From Sisyra terminalis (lineage: Eukaryota; Arthropoda; Insecta; Neuroptera; Sisyridae): a stretch of DNA of 64,000 nucleotides. Within the stretch, counting starts at the first letter, position 1; each line of letters starts with the position of its first letter. The position numbers and the translations under genes were made by a program. Where the stretch lies: the NCBI GenBank assembly GCA_958496175.1, contig OY292278.1, positions 16,554,001 to 16,618,000 on the forward strand, written 5' to 3'. Shown here one piece after another: positions 25,500 through 39,099 of this stretch. Below the pieces are notes generated by a model that did no database searches, was not told where the DNA came from, and saw nothing but the letters and a program-made list of their open reading frames with translations.

Positions 25500-28400
25500 T
25501 TTTTTTTTCACCAAAAATCAAAGATTAACTATAAATTATTAAATCTTAAAAAATAAATAAGTAAAAAAATAAACCCTAAAAATACATTTACACAATAACT
25601 AATAAAATTTTGAGACTAAAATAATTTAGTGTATTAAATTGACTAAATGATTAATTTAAACTAACAACTTTTCAAATATTAACAACTTGAAATCTATCTA
25701 AACAAACCTTTGGTAATAAAATCAACAATATGCTTCAATATTACATGCACAATGTGCATTCATATCCTCTAAGCACACAAAATGCAGATGCAATTATATT
25801 AATAATGAAATTTGATGCATCTCTAGTTAATGGTAAGAACGCATTGCAACTTATAACAATTTACGGAAACTTATCAGATATGAATTCTACTCCATAAATA
25901 GTAATATTTGATTCCGAACTTATTCGAAGTCAAGTTGAAATAAGAAAACAATTTAAATATTTTTTTTTGATTGTTTAATAAACTTTTTTTTTATTAATAT
26001 AACAAGTGGCTTTTATTCTACTATTTCTTTGATATAATGTTCCATTTGCTGGCAAAACATAAGAAGAACGAATAAGTTCTCAAGTAATAAAGTTAAATAA
26101 TTTAAAGAAGCAATAATTTAGAATTGAATTGTACTATTTTTAAGTATTTTTGTACACAAGAATGAAAATAATTTGGGCTTTACTACTGTCTTAGAACTAA
26201 TTGAGTTTTAACAGAGATTTTTGTAAGTTGAAAAATTAATTTGTGGCAATTTTTACGATGGATGAAAAAAATTGTCCCTAATTTTTTGTTGGGAATGGAA
26301 TTAAGAATTCTAAGTCACCTGAAATATTATTAAAACATAAAAAGAAAACTGCAAATCTGAAACACAAGCATATGAATAGGAAGTTATTCAAAAGTGATCC
26401 TAAAGAGGTTAGAGAACTTTGATTCCTTACAAATTAGGATGATTAATCAATATTTCGGAAGACTTAAAAAAGCATTTCTTAATTTAAAGTTTTCAAATTG
26501 AATAAAGTTGCTTTAACTTTCATAAATTCTTCTCAAAAAGTTCTATATATATTTATTTCAGGGCTTTCTATGAATGAGATATTTTAGGATTAAATTTCAG
26601 AAAAGAATCTAATTACGGAAATTTTCCTGCTAAATTTTAATAGGACGCAACCATAAGGTAGTTGTAATATTCGGTTTCAATTAATTTCGGAAAAATCAAG
26701 CAAATTTCTCATGTATTAGTAAAGCAATTTTTAATTGAAGAATGATTATTAACAGTCGATTTATTTGGAAATTTTATCAATATATCTTAGAACTTTTGAT
26801 TATTTGATACCAACTAAAGGTTAAACGTTCTAGTTGAAGTTTAAGTTTACTAAAACGCTATATTTTTTATTTATTTTCATTTAGATCAAAATATTTCTTT
26901 ATTGGCGTATTGAACACAATAAAGAAGAATTTGCGGCGTTTGAAGTTTATAAAGTCCTTTTATTAAGACTTGATGAAAATGTAAACAAGTATTATACACA
27001 AAACGAAATTGAAGTAAATATTTTCACGAACATAAAAACGGAAAAAGGTTTTTTTTATGAGAGAATGATAAAACATACGTGCGTAAAATAGGATTTCAAA
27101 CTATATACGAAAGATAAAAAAACGCTGACGTTATTTGGGGTGAAATGACCACAAAAACATATTTTAATGGCCGTTATTAAATATGTATGGAAAAAATTAT
27201 TCGCATTTATTTTATTCAAGTCAGGTTGTTAATATTTCTTATTTTACGGAATGAAAATCGATGTTTTTCTTAAATTTAATTTAATGCTGTTATAGACACA
27301 TCATATTTTCATGTATAACAAAATTTTGACCTATTTTTATGTCCCTTGAGTTAATATGCAATATGCATGTTTGCAAAACATTACATAACAATATTTCCCC
27401 AATCGTCGCGTTTATAACATACAGACCAACGTTCTATTCAACTTAATTTTTCATTTGATGTGGACCAATGAAAACCGCTTGGAGATTTTGTTGGATTGCG
27501 TCAGCTTAAATATTTCATACAATATAAACTCAATTACTCTATGAATTTCTAGTTCAGGTGTCTATTCCCAAGTGGCATAAAATTTAAATTGAGTTTTTGT
27601 TGGAAAAAAATATTTTTTATTTCCAACGGAGAAAGAGTTAATCATCGGGGAGCAAATTACAACATTGAAACAAATCTCCAAGCCCATATGCTCCCCACAA
27701 TGTGGGGTGTACAGTAGAAACGTGCAGCAATTCCGGTATCCTTGATTAGACTATTCGAAACAATATTCCAAGAGGAATTTTAGTTGGTTATATAAGATTT
27801 TGATAAGCCGTAATTTTCACAAAGGACTTACAAATTTAAATGTAAAGGGACATTTGCTCGAAATAATGACCTTATTTAAACTTTTGATGTCCAAGCTTTA
27901 TGCTTTATCAGTGACACCTTTCCTGTTGTCGAAATGAGACTTGCAGTTTGATGAAAACTTTGGCAAATTGGAAAATTAAATTAACTCATGCTTAAATATA
28001 CTCTCTACGTTTATTTGTATCCCAATCTCATCGTCAAACTAATGATCTCTATCTGTTAAATCTGGCTAATAAAATTAATTATTTCGGTTAAAATTTCTTT
28101 ACATCAAAATTTTCAAAGAAATCAATTCAAAGCTTTCAATCCGAAATTAAACAATAATACTAATGAGATGAAAGTAATTATGATTTTTACCATTTTCCTC
28201 ATTTAAAATATAAGGGGAAAAAGGTGGAGAGTGTATTGTAAGCATTTTATTTATACCCAACTCAAATTAAACGTCCTCCTCTAAAAATAAATTAAATTTT
28301 ATTTGATTTTCCCTTATTAAATTTAATAAATTAATTAAAAACGATAAGAATATAACTTTAATTTTACAAGAGCTACATAATTCGATTTGTTGGAAACCCT

Positions 28401-29150
28401 ATAAAAAGTGAAAATTTTACATGATACCAACAATATTTTTTATATTTTCACCTGAATTTATTGGTAGAATTTACTACCATAATTGAGGTGGACGATTTAA
28501 CAAACAATAGTTGATGTATGAGCCTAAAGGACCGGTGAGAAAAATATTTGGTGAAAATGGGAGACAAAGACGAATTGATATAACCATATAGGATAATAGT
28601 TTTTAAAAAAAAAGGTATATTACTCAACAGTGGTGGACAATACACGATTATTGTAATAGTAAATGTAGGGTGAGAAGGGTGGATAATATGGGATCGTCTC
28701 GAAGGGACAAAAAAACAAAATGAACGATTTATCGTAGACAAAACAAACGAAAAAAGTTCTGGAATGGTAATGTTTTGGTGAGTGATTTTTTTAAAGAATT
28801 TTTTTTATGAAATTCAATTTTTACGGTATTAAAATTATTGTAAAGATATTGATTTCAATAAGTGGCATAATTTGACGTCAGTTGATTTGAATTGAGAGTC
28901 ATTATAGTAATTATTTGGACTATTGCTTCCTCATTAATCCTTTGAAAGTACCAATTAGGTAATTTTGGAAAATTAATTATTGAGGAGATAACAGAAAATA
29001 AAATTGTAAAAAGGAACAAGGATGACACTTAATTACTTAATTACAACACATAACAATAATATAATATCAATTTTTTGTAGTGAATTAAAACTACAAAAAA
29101 ACATTATTATTATTCAAACAGCACTATTCACGTTCTTATCCATAGTTATA
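25500..29150. other. AT-rich DNA, no gene seen
   Basis: A 97-codon open frame on the minus strand at 28448-28741 lacks an ATG and shows no recognisable motif. The region 27640-27740 is somewhat less AT-rich but without clear coding signal. I see no other supported feature. Confidence 0.5.
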
Positions 29151-29234
29151 TAACAATAAATAATTTTAATAATTTAATATAACAATAAATGAATCTTTTT
29201 TCCTTGGATATTAAATACTTGATAATAATATTAA

Positions 29235-30001
29235 TTACCAAGATATGTATTATCCTTGCCCAGTAATTTTCTTTTTGCAACCAGGGGCTGCTTCATGGAA
29301 GAGCCAGAAAGATTGCATGGTTACCAAAATACGTATCTAGGCAATACGTCAAAACTGCATTTATTCGAGTTTTTGTTTATAGTTTACTTTTGAAAATTTA
29401 ACTACATAAATAAGACCACAATATATTTTATATATTGTTTGAACAATTTAACAGTAAATGAATCTCATCTTTTGGATATTAAATACTTGATGTTTTTATT
29501 TAATCTTTGTACAACCTTTCGCTACTTTTGTGGCTTCATCAGGTATTACAACATACAATAATAAGCTAGTTATATAAATATACATAATTTTTAAGTAAAA
29601 ATTTAATTAACAAATAAAAATAAATATTCATTAAATTTTCACTTATAAATTGTGTATATTTATATAATTAACCTGTTACTGTTTGTTGTAGTACCTGATG
29701 AAGCAACAAAAGTAGCGAAACGTTGTACAAAGATTAAATAAAATCATCAAGTATTTAATATCCAAAAAAAAGAGATTCATTTTCTGTTTAATTGTTCAAA
29801 CAATATATAAAATATATTGTGGTTTTATGTATGTAGTTAAATTTTCAAAAGTAAATTATAAACAAAAGTTCAACAAATGCAGTTTTGACGTATTACCTAG
29901 ATACGTGTTTTGGTAACCATGCAATCTTTCTGGCTCTTCCATGAAGCAGCCCCTGGTTGCAAAAAGAAAATTACTTGGCAAGGAAAATACATATTTGGTA
30001 A
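29235..30001. mobile_element. Nested palindromic Penelope-like termini, 767 bp
   Basis: Imperfect inverted arms of about 320 bp (29235-29555 and 29687-30001) surround a loop of about 130 bases. The outer part of each arm contains GAAGCAGCCCCTGG and a 'ctagatacgt...ttggtaaccatgcaatctttctggc' block. The middle part matches the 3' terminus that follows the endonuclease relic at 31180. The inner part is a different terminus with CCTGATGAAG, a hairpin and GAAACGTTGTAC (minus 29512-29543, plus 29694-29723). A further partial copy of the inner family's end, 'ggatattaaatacttgat', lies at 29198-29213. Confidence 0.7.
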
Positions 30002-30135
30002 CACGTCAACAAACATTTTTTGGGCGTTTATTTATAGTTTATTTTTGTAAATTATATTAAATACAATAAATTTTATACATCGTTTAAACAGTATAACTGT
30101 TCAAAGTCAGCAAAAAAATCTTATTTGAATAAAAA
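30002..30135 (+). mobile_element. Penelope-like 3' terminus fragment
   Basis: The stretch 'cacgtcaacaaaca...tttatagtttatttttgtaaatt...cagtataactgttcaaagtcagcaaaaaaatctta' matches the terminus at 31864-32020 and the interrupted one at 48900-49865. It contains no coding sequence. Confidence 0.65.
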
Positions 30136-31179
30136 TATTGTTTTTCCAACTATTGGAAAACTTAATCGCTGATAAATCTTAGTTTCATTTCGTTTTGTAA
30201 AAAAGTATTTGTTCCATAAAATAATGATCGTTTCGTAACGAAAGCAATACTTCAAAGTTGACATAATACATTGTAGGAGATAACTAAGACAAACTGAAAA
30301 ATATATCATTAAAAGCAGGAAATATAGCAAAGATTTTATAGCCTTAAAACAAATGTTATTGTTTTATTATTTCCATAGTTGGGCGCACATGCATAGCATG
30401 AATTTTACCGTTGAAATATTATTGCGATTTGTAAATTTAAATCACCAAATTTTCCCGGAGATACCAACCACCACACCACGTTACCAGCTCGTGCATTTTT
30501 CCTTTTTTATTTTTCTCGGAAGACAGATTTTTCCGACAAATTGAAGTGCTCTTCGTTTCTACTCGAGGCTACAAACTAACGAATACTTCTTGACATCTAA
30601 AGTTACCATACAATACATGTATAATGCATACTAAAACAAAAATAAAAATAAAAGACTTAAGAAAATGTGAAATAGGCAAATTTCATGGAGATGATTTTTA
30701 AAAAAAAAATCTCTATTCATTTTGGATAGTATTGTTCACTTTAGGATAAAATGTTATAAGAAAAAATATTTTATTATTATATAAAATGTACATCGAGTAA
30801 TGGTTTTTATGATTACCATACTGTTGGGCCAATAATAAAACGGTTACTAGTTTTGAATTTTGAATATAAAATTTCACTTTCACTGCTTTTTTTTTAAACT
30901 TTGGTTTTTACTAATCCATTACTCTTTTTTAAAAAAAAAAAAATTATTTTGTTTCATAGATACGATTGAAAAAAAAATAGGTCATTTCCTCAGAAAACCA
31001 TTAATGAAATATAAAATACGTTAAAATTCCAAATATTTTATCACAGTTTCAACAAGCAATATATGACAAACAGTTAAACATATTTAACCAATGGGGTTCT
31101 CAATTAACCAATTGTAAGCCAAGAAACTGAGTAAATTTTAACAACCAGCGAAGAACATGCTAATTGACTAGTTTAGTGC

Positions 31180-31790
31180 TAAAGTCGAAGATTCCAAGCT
31201 TTTTAAGTGGGAATGGAAAACACCCTTTCTTTGGTGAACAGACTCGTTAATTTACCTCTGGCAAAAAATCTGTTAACAAAAAAACTTAAGGCCATTGAGG
31301 TGACCTTGAAGAGATACTGTACCAAAATTTTAAACTCCAAATTGTACCATTTCAAAAGCTGTAAAAATTCCAAATTTACAAGATCCATGGCTTCGTGAAA
31401 TTCTTTTCATTAGTTGTGATAAAAGCTATGTTGTCCAAATTTGACGCAAATTGGGAGTTCATATTAGAAACTTCGGACAAATTAAAATAAACGCGAATGG
31501 AAAAATCTTTTGTAGGAGATGCAATAGAAACAGGACATATACTTGCAAAAGCTAAGCTTCTAAAATATAATCATAAATAAGCTTAGAAATTTTGAGAGCA
31601 TCTCAAAAGTCAATTTAAAGTTCTTCACTTCTGAAGAACCTACACACGAAAAATTTGATGAAAGGAAGTAGAAGTAGAGTAAATATAATAGAGAAAATAT
31701 TCCACCCCATCACCACCATAGCTACGTAGCAAAAAGATGATGGTTTGACGTATCTATTGAGATCGATCCGTATTTAATATATTACTCATC
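31180..31790 (+). pseudogene. Penelope-like element relic: linker and GIY-YIG endonuclease
   Basis: A stop-free stretch 31207-31398 reads MENTLSLVNRLVNLPLAKN and onward, like the linker between RT and endonuclease in Penelope-like elements. After stops, the frame at about 31415-31480 gives SCDKSYVVQI, a stop, then RKLGVHIRNFGQIK, a decayed version of the endonuclease block CxKxYVGQT.RKLG.RI..H. Further on comes AKLLKYNHK. The canonical YVGQT is altered and several stops are present, so it is dead. The matching 3' terminus follows directly. Confidence 0.75.
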
Positions 31791-32020
31791 AAATAGCAGT
31801 TTCGGAAAAGCCCATTACTACTTGATGACTACTGAGGAAGATAGTTTGGCAACCGAAATACGTACAGGGAACGATGAGTCATAAAAACATTTTCTTTATT
31901 CAAATTAATCTTTATAGTTTACTTTTGTAAATTGTATTACATCATTTAGATAACTATATATTTGATATTTCATTTAGACATTATAAACAGTTAAAAGTCT
32001 GCAAAAAACTTATTTCAAGT
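31791..32020 (+). mobile_element. Penelope-like 3' terminus following the endonuclease relic
   Basis: At 31831-31863 the motif reads ACTGAGGAAG, a weak hairpin, then CGAAATACGT. It is followed by 'tttatagtttacttttgtaaattgtatta' and 'aacagttaaaagtctgcaaa'. The same series of blocks occurs at 48859-49865, 29235-30001 and 30002-30135. Its position directly after an endonuclease relic ties this terminus family to Penelope-like elements. Confidence 0.7.
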
Positions 32021-32039
32021 AAATGAGAGATTAAATTGG

Positions 32040-34110
32040 GTTCAAATAATAAGAATTATATTTTAACTACGAAACCATAACGAGATTTAACAGTTCTTGT
32101 TTTATTTTTGTTCTATTTAAAACTTTTATAAAATATTAAAAATTAATTCCTTAAGGTACTGATAGTTTCATAGCTACTGAAAATCCCCCCCTCCTATGCT
32201 TTTCTCTAAAACAGTATGGATTTCAAATCCAAATTAAGATGACCAAGAGACTTCAATTGGCAACTTAATAAATCCTCGCTACCAAAAGCTCATTCATCTA
32301 CAAAGACAAAGCTCAATTTGTTTCTTTCAAGAATTCCAAATAGTTTCTTGAACCACAAACTCTATTTAAACTAAGTGGAAAAAGTAGCGTGAACTTCTTA
32401 ATTATATTGTTAAAACAAAAACAAAAAACCTCAATTTCATTTCCTTCAATTGATCCTCAATCGTGCACGAGAAACAATGATTATCTTTCTCCATTACTTT
32501 CCAACGAAAATTTCAATTTCATTTTCTAAATGAACTTCCATTACAGTCTGTGCACTTTTATTGACTGCTTGATAAAACAGTGGCACTTTTTTCCTCTTGT
32601 ACCATTGCAATTTCATATCATTTGATCAATTCAAAATTAAATCGCTTACTTCCATCAGCTGCCAATTGGATTAAAACATTTTCCGCAAATTTTTGCCTTT
32701 TAACCAAATTGAATTCCGTTACCTTTTCTTGGTTCAATAATAATTATCGTTAACTGTTATGGAAAAATATATCAACAGTAATTTTTCGAAAGAAGAGTAT
32801 TTACCGTTTATTAGTGAAAGGTAATTTTATTATCCAATCGCTCCAAGTTATTGCTCTTTTAGCAGTGTAAAACAGTAATTTGTTTTTAAGGGGCAAAATA
32901 CTACCCCGGGCATATTAGTTCAATAAAGGATGTTAGAAATGCTTTTGATATTAATGATTTAATTAAAATTAAAGGAAACAATTTGTTAAATTCATGAATA
33001 CGTTTTAGAGAAATTCTGGTTTACTACTAACGGAAACAAATTTTCAAATGATTTCTTCTTTTAACATAAACTAATAAATTATTCAGCTCAATAAATAAAT
33101 GAAATTTTGTATAGCATTATAATTTCTTATTGGCAATATATTTAAACTAATGACTTTTTTATTCAAATCTTTTTCATTAACTTTTACAAAAACTTCCATT
33201 ATTCTGCTAACTACATTTTAAATATTGTAAATTTTCCGTAACATTTCCATAACTCGTAATTGAACGCAAGGAAACATCCTTGGAAATTAAGTTTGTGTTT
33301 CCCAACTAATTTCTTTTTACGGCTCCCTACACTTTATCATCTTGTTTTTTGTTCATTTTAATTTAAATTTGATAATTTGAAATTATGGTCTATCTGTTCT
33401 GAAAAGAACATGATGATTTTTTTTTCTTCTGGAAAATTTTCATTATTTGAACTCGTAATTATTAAGTCAATATCTACAAATGGAAGTTTTGGAATAAATG
33501 AAAAACTTTTCTAAAGTTCTTCAAACAAAAGTACATGTTCATGGATGTGTAGTCCAAATAAAACTTGATATGAAAAATTGAAGAATGTTTGAGTGCTTCG
33601 TAGCACTACAAAGTTCGACGTAAATATTCAGTATATAGTCTTGAATCAAGAGTTCTTATCAAAAAAGTTATTCAACATTTTCTTTAAATATTGTTCGATA
33701 TTTATTTCCCAATAAATTTTTGCTGTACTACTTGACGAGGAATAGAAGTGGGACGAATCTAATTTCATTGCTTTAAAGCAAAACATAAGTATGCGATGCT
33801 TATATAAAAATCGTTTTGAAAAGAAGATCACAACTTTCAAATATTTGAAAGAAAATATTTTTTAAACAAAGTAACTTGAATTACATAATACGTTATATTA
33901 AAACTCATAAGCTCAAGTTAAAAGCTTGTATTTACCGTTCAATATATCAAAGTGCTTTGCAAATGTAATTTATGATTGCATCACAATTGTCAAAACGAAA
34001 AATATCCAAAATATCCACGGTACTCATTTCTTAAACACTAAATAAAAGAAAATATCGTAATATCATAAAACCATCAGAAAACCTGTCCCAATTTTAGTGT
34101 ATATTTGTTT
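32040..34110. other. AT-rich DNA, no gene seen
   Basis: I see no supported feature. Open frames are short and low-complexity. Confidence 0.55.
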
Positions 34111-34117
34111 TATTTAT

Positions 34118-34490
34118 CCAAAATATTTAATTGAAAAACAAAATAAACGAATTTCTTTCAAATCGAGTAATGTTGCCAGTTAATTCATTCGTAGCTAAAA
34201 TATCATGGAATAATTATTGATTCTGTAATATACCAAGCAAAGTGAGTTACTGATCAAAAGTATCGAAGAGGCAGAGGAACTTGCAAAGGTAAACTTAAGT
34301 ATGGCATTTAAGGGTCCAAAACCATTTAAAGGTAAACCGATGTTCCCAACACTTAATCAAATGGCTCAAATTGAGCATAAAAAAGCCTTGGAAGACCAAG
34401 GTGACAAATTCACAAAGATAATGAAAAAAACCATTGAAAGAACATAAAAAAAGTTAAACTTTAAATATAAAGAAAAAGGATATCAGGAGA
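34118..34490 (+). pseudogene. LINE tail relic, tandem copy 1
   Basis: The plus strand reads EEAEELAKVNLSMAFKGPKP and, after more codons, PTLNQMA. This corresponds to the end of an RNase H domain ('G.E.AD.LAK...S..F.GP.P') and the following segment of LINE polyproteins. An ATAATGAAAAAAACC block matches the 'MIKKPLK' start seen at 36739. Together with 34504-34870 it forms a direct duplication of about 390-bp period that also includes upstream non-coding sequence. Confidence 0.7.
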
Positions 34491-34503
34491 CTAGTAAGAA
34501 TAA

Positions 34504-34965
34504 TCCAAATTATTTAATTGAAAAACAAAATTTGTTTAAAATATATTTTTTACAAATCGAATACATTGCAAGTTTCATTCATTCATAGCTAAAATATCAC
34601 TGAGTAATTCTTAATTCTATAATATACATAGCAAAGTGAATTACTGATGAAACATATCGAAAAGGCAGAGGAACTTGCAAAGGCAGACATAAGTATGGCA
34701 TTTAAGGGTCCAAAACCGATTAAAGGTAAGCCGATATTCCCAACACTAAATCAAATAGCCAAATGGCCTAATATGAGCATAATTTTTTTTGGAAAAACAA
34801 AGGGACAAATTCTTAAAGGTAATGAAAGAAACCTTTGAAAGAATTTCATAGTAAAACATAAGGTAATCATAAGGAAAAATTATATCAGGATGTTAGTAGG
34901 GATATTAACAATACACTGCTATTTGAGAAGGCATCACCAAAATTGATATTTAAAGAGGTGAGAAA
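34504..34965 (+). pseudogene. LINE tail relic, tandem copy 2
   Basis: A 63-codon open frame (34647-34838) reads IEKAEELAKADISMAFKGPK and then PTLNQIAKW, parallel to copy 1 and to the 36.4-kb relic (LNRIAEW). Past its stop, near 34895-34930, the sequence matches the 'LTRHCNLRKH' region of the 36.4-kb relic. It is non-functional. The shared upstream sequence (TTTAATTGAAAAACAAAAT at about 34125 and 34511) shows that duplication, not two insertions, made the pair. Confidence 0.7.
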
Positions 34966-34999
34966 TATTATTTTTAATTTTGTCATTACAGTTTAGTAA

Positions 35000-36388
35000 A
35001 GTGCCTACTAGTAAAATATGACATTTCATTCATGACGTCATTATTTGGTCAGTATGCTGGTTTCTGATTATCTGTCCTGTTTATCTGTTTAGCTGTTTTT
35101 TTTATAAATATATATAAATCGGCCATCAGGATCTAGGTCCTATAATCCGATTTGATGACCGGAGCTGACGTGATGGAGATCACTCCCAGTGGAGGAATCT
35201 CCCTATGCCTCTATTTGATCACTAGGCACGTTTAGCTGGTTTATCTTTTCTATTTTGGTTTGCTGGTTTCTAATCCACTATCATTCTATTCCCCGCCATC
35301 CATTGATTCATCTCATCTCGGTGATAAGTTTGTTGCTTATTTATCGCACGAGCTGCAATCGGTATAACAAAATTCGGTGCAAATTGTTATTTTTTTCGAT
35401 TGAATGACTAGATTTTTAGACTAGATCTTCATAAATTGAGAAGCCAGTATTGCAATAAATTCTGAATCTTGTACTTTTCAACAATAATCTTTCAAAAAAA
35501 AAAACTAATATTGATTTAAATTGTTAAAAAAATCAAGTCCGAAATGTGGTGATTTCCATCTCTTCTAAATCCGTCATTTGTGAACTTTGAAGGTGGATGA
35601 TCCAATTGACCAAAGTACTTTTAGAAACTACTATTTTGGAAATATTTTTTAGTGTCATGATGAATGAATGTTGATTGAAACTATGCCAAAGCTTTAGGCC
35701 GATCGCACACTGTAGCAAACAATCATCCTTAAAAGGAACATTTTGCTTAGGGCAGACAAAGGAGTAATGGAATGCATTGAAGTATTGGAGAGGATTTTCC
35801 ACATTCCCCAGCATCTATTTGGTCAAATATTTTGCTTGCCATTGCTTGTCGTTGTTTGCTTCCTTTTTGTTTGGCATAAATTCAAAGCAGAAGGTTTTCT
35901 CATTTTCTGCCATATTTTCACTAATTAATTAGTGAAATCTCCTCATCAGACGATATTTTGAATCACATCTTAATACTAAAAGGGATACGAAAGAAGGAAC
36001 CACGTAAAACCTTTCAGAAATTTTAGATTATTATTCAAAAAGCAAAACGGACATGATTGATTTGGTTACATATATTTTGTGTTCCTTGCAAACGTTTTGT
36101 TTACTTCAGTGGGTAACCGGCCTTAGTTTCTGAGCCACAAATTCTGTTCCTTTTCCACTGATGTTTTTCTTTGAATCTTTTCTTCTTAGATGAGCCTCAG
36201 TATTTCAATGTTTTTCAACTCATTTTCATTTCAATTATGGATTGTATATCGAGTTTTTATTCATTAATTTTGCACATCAGTTCAGTACGTTTTGTCAGCA
36301 TTTTTAAATATCTCAGTACTATTTTAATCTATGATAAGCGTTATTTTACTATAAGAATGTATAATACAATCATATTAAAGAATATTTC
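35000..36388. other. Less AT-rich DNA of unknown nature
   Basis: 35020-35380 and 35530-36000 are closer to balanced base composition. An AATCGG...CCGATT hairpin encloses AGGATCTAGGTCCT at about 35118-35153. A 93-codon minus-strand frame (35533-35814) reads WHSFNQHSFIMTLKNISKIV, and a plus-strand frame overlaps it. I recognise neither. They may be parts of the retrotransposon whose tail follows at 36389, or a decayed unrelated insertion. Confidence 0.35.
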
Positions 36389-37140
36389 GTAAGAAAATAT
36401 CACAATAAAACGATAGGAATCTTCTCAGATAGCCAAGCCTCAATTAAAGCAATCGAATCATACCAGACTGGCTTTAAGCTGGTCTGGGAATGTAAATCAC
36501 TGCTCACCAAGTTGGTGATATCCAACATGGTTAAACTTGCTAGGGTTCCGGGCCACTTTGGTATCCGAGGTGACGAGGAGGACGCACTGGCAAATGCGGA
36601 TTCAAGAATGTCATTCATTGGTCCAGGCCGGCTATAGACCTACCAAAGTGCATAACACTGAATCGAATAGCCGAATGGACGCAGAATGAGCAAGTAAAAT
36701 CCTGGAATAACTATGCAGGAGGCTAATTCTCAAAGGTTATGATAAAGAAACCTCTGAAAGAATATAACAAAAAACTTCTAAATCTAAGAAGGAAGGACAT
36801 CAAAACACTGGTAGGCCTATTAACAAGACACTGCAATTTGAGAAAACATCTCCAAACTATAAGGAAAAACACAGTCAGTAACTTGCAGGAAATGGAAGAT
36901 AAAACTGCCTCCCACGTACTATTTGACTGCCCAGTCATGATTCAAAGTCGTCTCAACTCGCTTGGTCCATCCGAACATGAGCTGGGAAACATACATAAAG
37001 ATCCAGATGACTGCTGAAATTCATATCAGAAGCAGACCTGGCCAATTGGAACTGAAACCAAACTGGAGCGCAATAGTTTTTTTAGGACGCAGTACAGATG
37101 ACCTCTCAGGAGAAGTCCCCAGAACAAAGGGGAAAAAATA
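36389..37140 (+). pseudogene. RNase H domain and 3' end of a non-LTR retrotransposon
   Basis: The plus strand starts NKTIGIFSDSQASIKAIES, a typical RNase H block with the catalytic Asp of F(S/T)DSQA. Then come LARVPGHFGIRGDEEDALA (final catalytic Asp context, G..G.E.AD.LA), LNRIAEWTQNEQVKSWNN, and after a frame change LKEYNKKLL and LVGLLTRHCNLRKHLQTIRK. A cysteine-bearing CPVMIQSRLNSLG block follows. This is the C-terminal half of ORF2 in I/Jockey-superfamily LINEs that carry RNase H. At least one stop (after GRL) and one shift interrupt it. No RT domain was found upstream, so it is 5'-truncated. Confidence 0.85.
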
Positions 37141-37149
37141 ATACTTCCT

Positions 37150-39095
37150 ATGAATATTCACAGGCGTCAACTTCTTTTTAACATGCTCAAATCAATACAT
37201 TATATTCCTATTTGATGGCTAAACCTAATTGTATTGAAGTAGGAAAGCTTGCCTTTTCTTATAAATATTTGGAGTAAAAGTTAGTAATCTTGAGTTAAGA
37301 AAAATACAATTATACTTTTACAAATTATTTTTTATTTTCCAAACAAAATACATTCTGTGAAAAACACGTACAATGTTACTTATACATATTTTTTTTCCAG
37401 AAACAACATGAAGTGTTTGTTTCCCGAGCGATAAAAATAAAAACATGAACATAAAAATGTCAGACTCTTGAATCTGAGGCAATTAAAAACTAGGACAAGT
37501 AGTACCAACACCAAGTTGGGGTTTTTCACATATAAGCGGTTTAAAAGTTTGATCTCGGTTTTATACTTTTTCGGGCCAATTGTGTTATCATTCAGATTTA
37601 CCTTTCTAATGGAAATGAAGCTAATTAGGGATTTTTTTTAGATTGAAGATTTTAAGACGGAATACCGTTAACGAGCGTGACCTTATTTTATTTTCTCACT
37701 TTAAAATAAGTTGTTCTCTTTTAAATATAACTTATACCTGATTATTTGTTTGTTAGTTCATTTAACTTTTGAAAAGCTTAATGCTTTTAAAGCTTCAATT
37801 TTCACTGATGTAATTTTTATGTAATAATTTATTTTTTTCAAAATACATAAATTACTAACAAAAATATAATTTTTCATACCCAAATATAACACTCACGCAA
37901 AGCTCAAATTTTCTTTTATAATTCATCAAGTATTTTTCATCCATAACTAATTTCTATTCAACCCAATAAAAAAACCCAATTTAAGGTGATAAATCATACT
38001 TTTAGTATTATATGACAATATTAATAATTTTCAGTGATTATGATGTCATATTTTTTTTAAATTAACCATATCATTTAATGTCTTAAAAGAAAAAGCTCAT
38101 TTTTTACATTATATGTGTCAAATGTGTTCTTACAGTTTAAAGGTTGATGGACTGATAGTTTTTGTCGTAAGCTTTTATTTTGACGTTTAAATTGATATTA
38201 ATGCGTGGAAAACATTTTATCTTCAATTTATTTTCATAAGTTTTAAATCAATTCATTTTTTAATTGAAAGTCAGTCAACTTCAATATGTATGTGTTCACA
38301 AAATGAAATTATTTGCAAAGGATAAAATTTGATAAGAACACAAAAAAGTAATTTGATTTAATGTTAAGACTGGCAATTTTTATTTAATCATCAAAATAAA
38401 ATATATATCTTAAGTTTTACTATTTTCGTTTAATAATAATTTAAAAATAAATATAAAAAGTATAAAGTAGATATAAGAGCATTTTCCACCTTCATTATTT
38501 CAACTACAAATCATATATAAAACTTATTATCGTATTACATGTTATTTTCCAGACCAACGAATAAAATGGGAAAATGTATTTACGTAGGTGCATAATATAG
38601 TCGATCATCATTCAAAGTTCAATTTATTGACTATAATAAGTCGATTATGAAAGTCATAAATTCGTGTTCAAATGGAATTTCTTTGAACGAATATGTCTTC
38701 CTAAATACAATTTGTGACAACGCCTTAAAACATTTACGATGATGTTTAAAGGAAAAGTAAAGAGCAAAATAAGTACGTACTTAGTCTCTTTTGAATATTA
38801 AGAAAGAAAATACAAAATACTTTTGCAATATTGTAAATTTAATATAAGAAAACCATCTTCTTTGCTAATTTCTACATTTTGAGAGAGTTCAAGTTATACA
38901 AACATCAAATCGATAATTAAATTATTAAAAATTTGCCATCTTTTGATTGATTTTTCAACAGTTTCGGTCTTGGATCGGAAAAATGTTTAAGAAAATCGAC
39001 ACTTTTTTACGGTTTTTTGTATATTCAATTAAAAAGCTCATTTATAAGAAAAAAAATTTCACTAGGCTAATAATAGCAGTTAATAACTGATTGAT
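37150..39095. other. AT-rich DNA, no gene seen
   Basis: I see no supported feature in this stretch. Confidence 0.55.
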
Positions 39096-39099
39096 TTAT

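Noticed and set aside
27640..27740. A possible exon around CCCATATGCTCCCCACAATG
   Set aside because: The open frames are short in all phases and lack paired splice signals.
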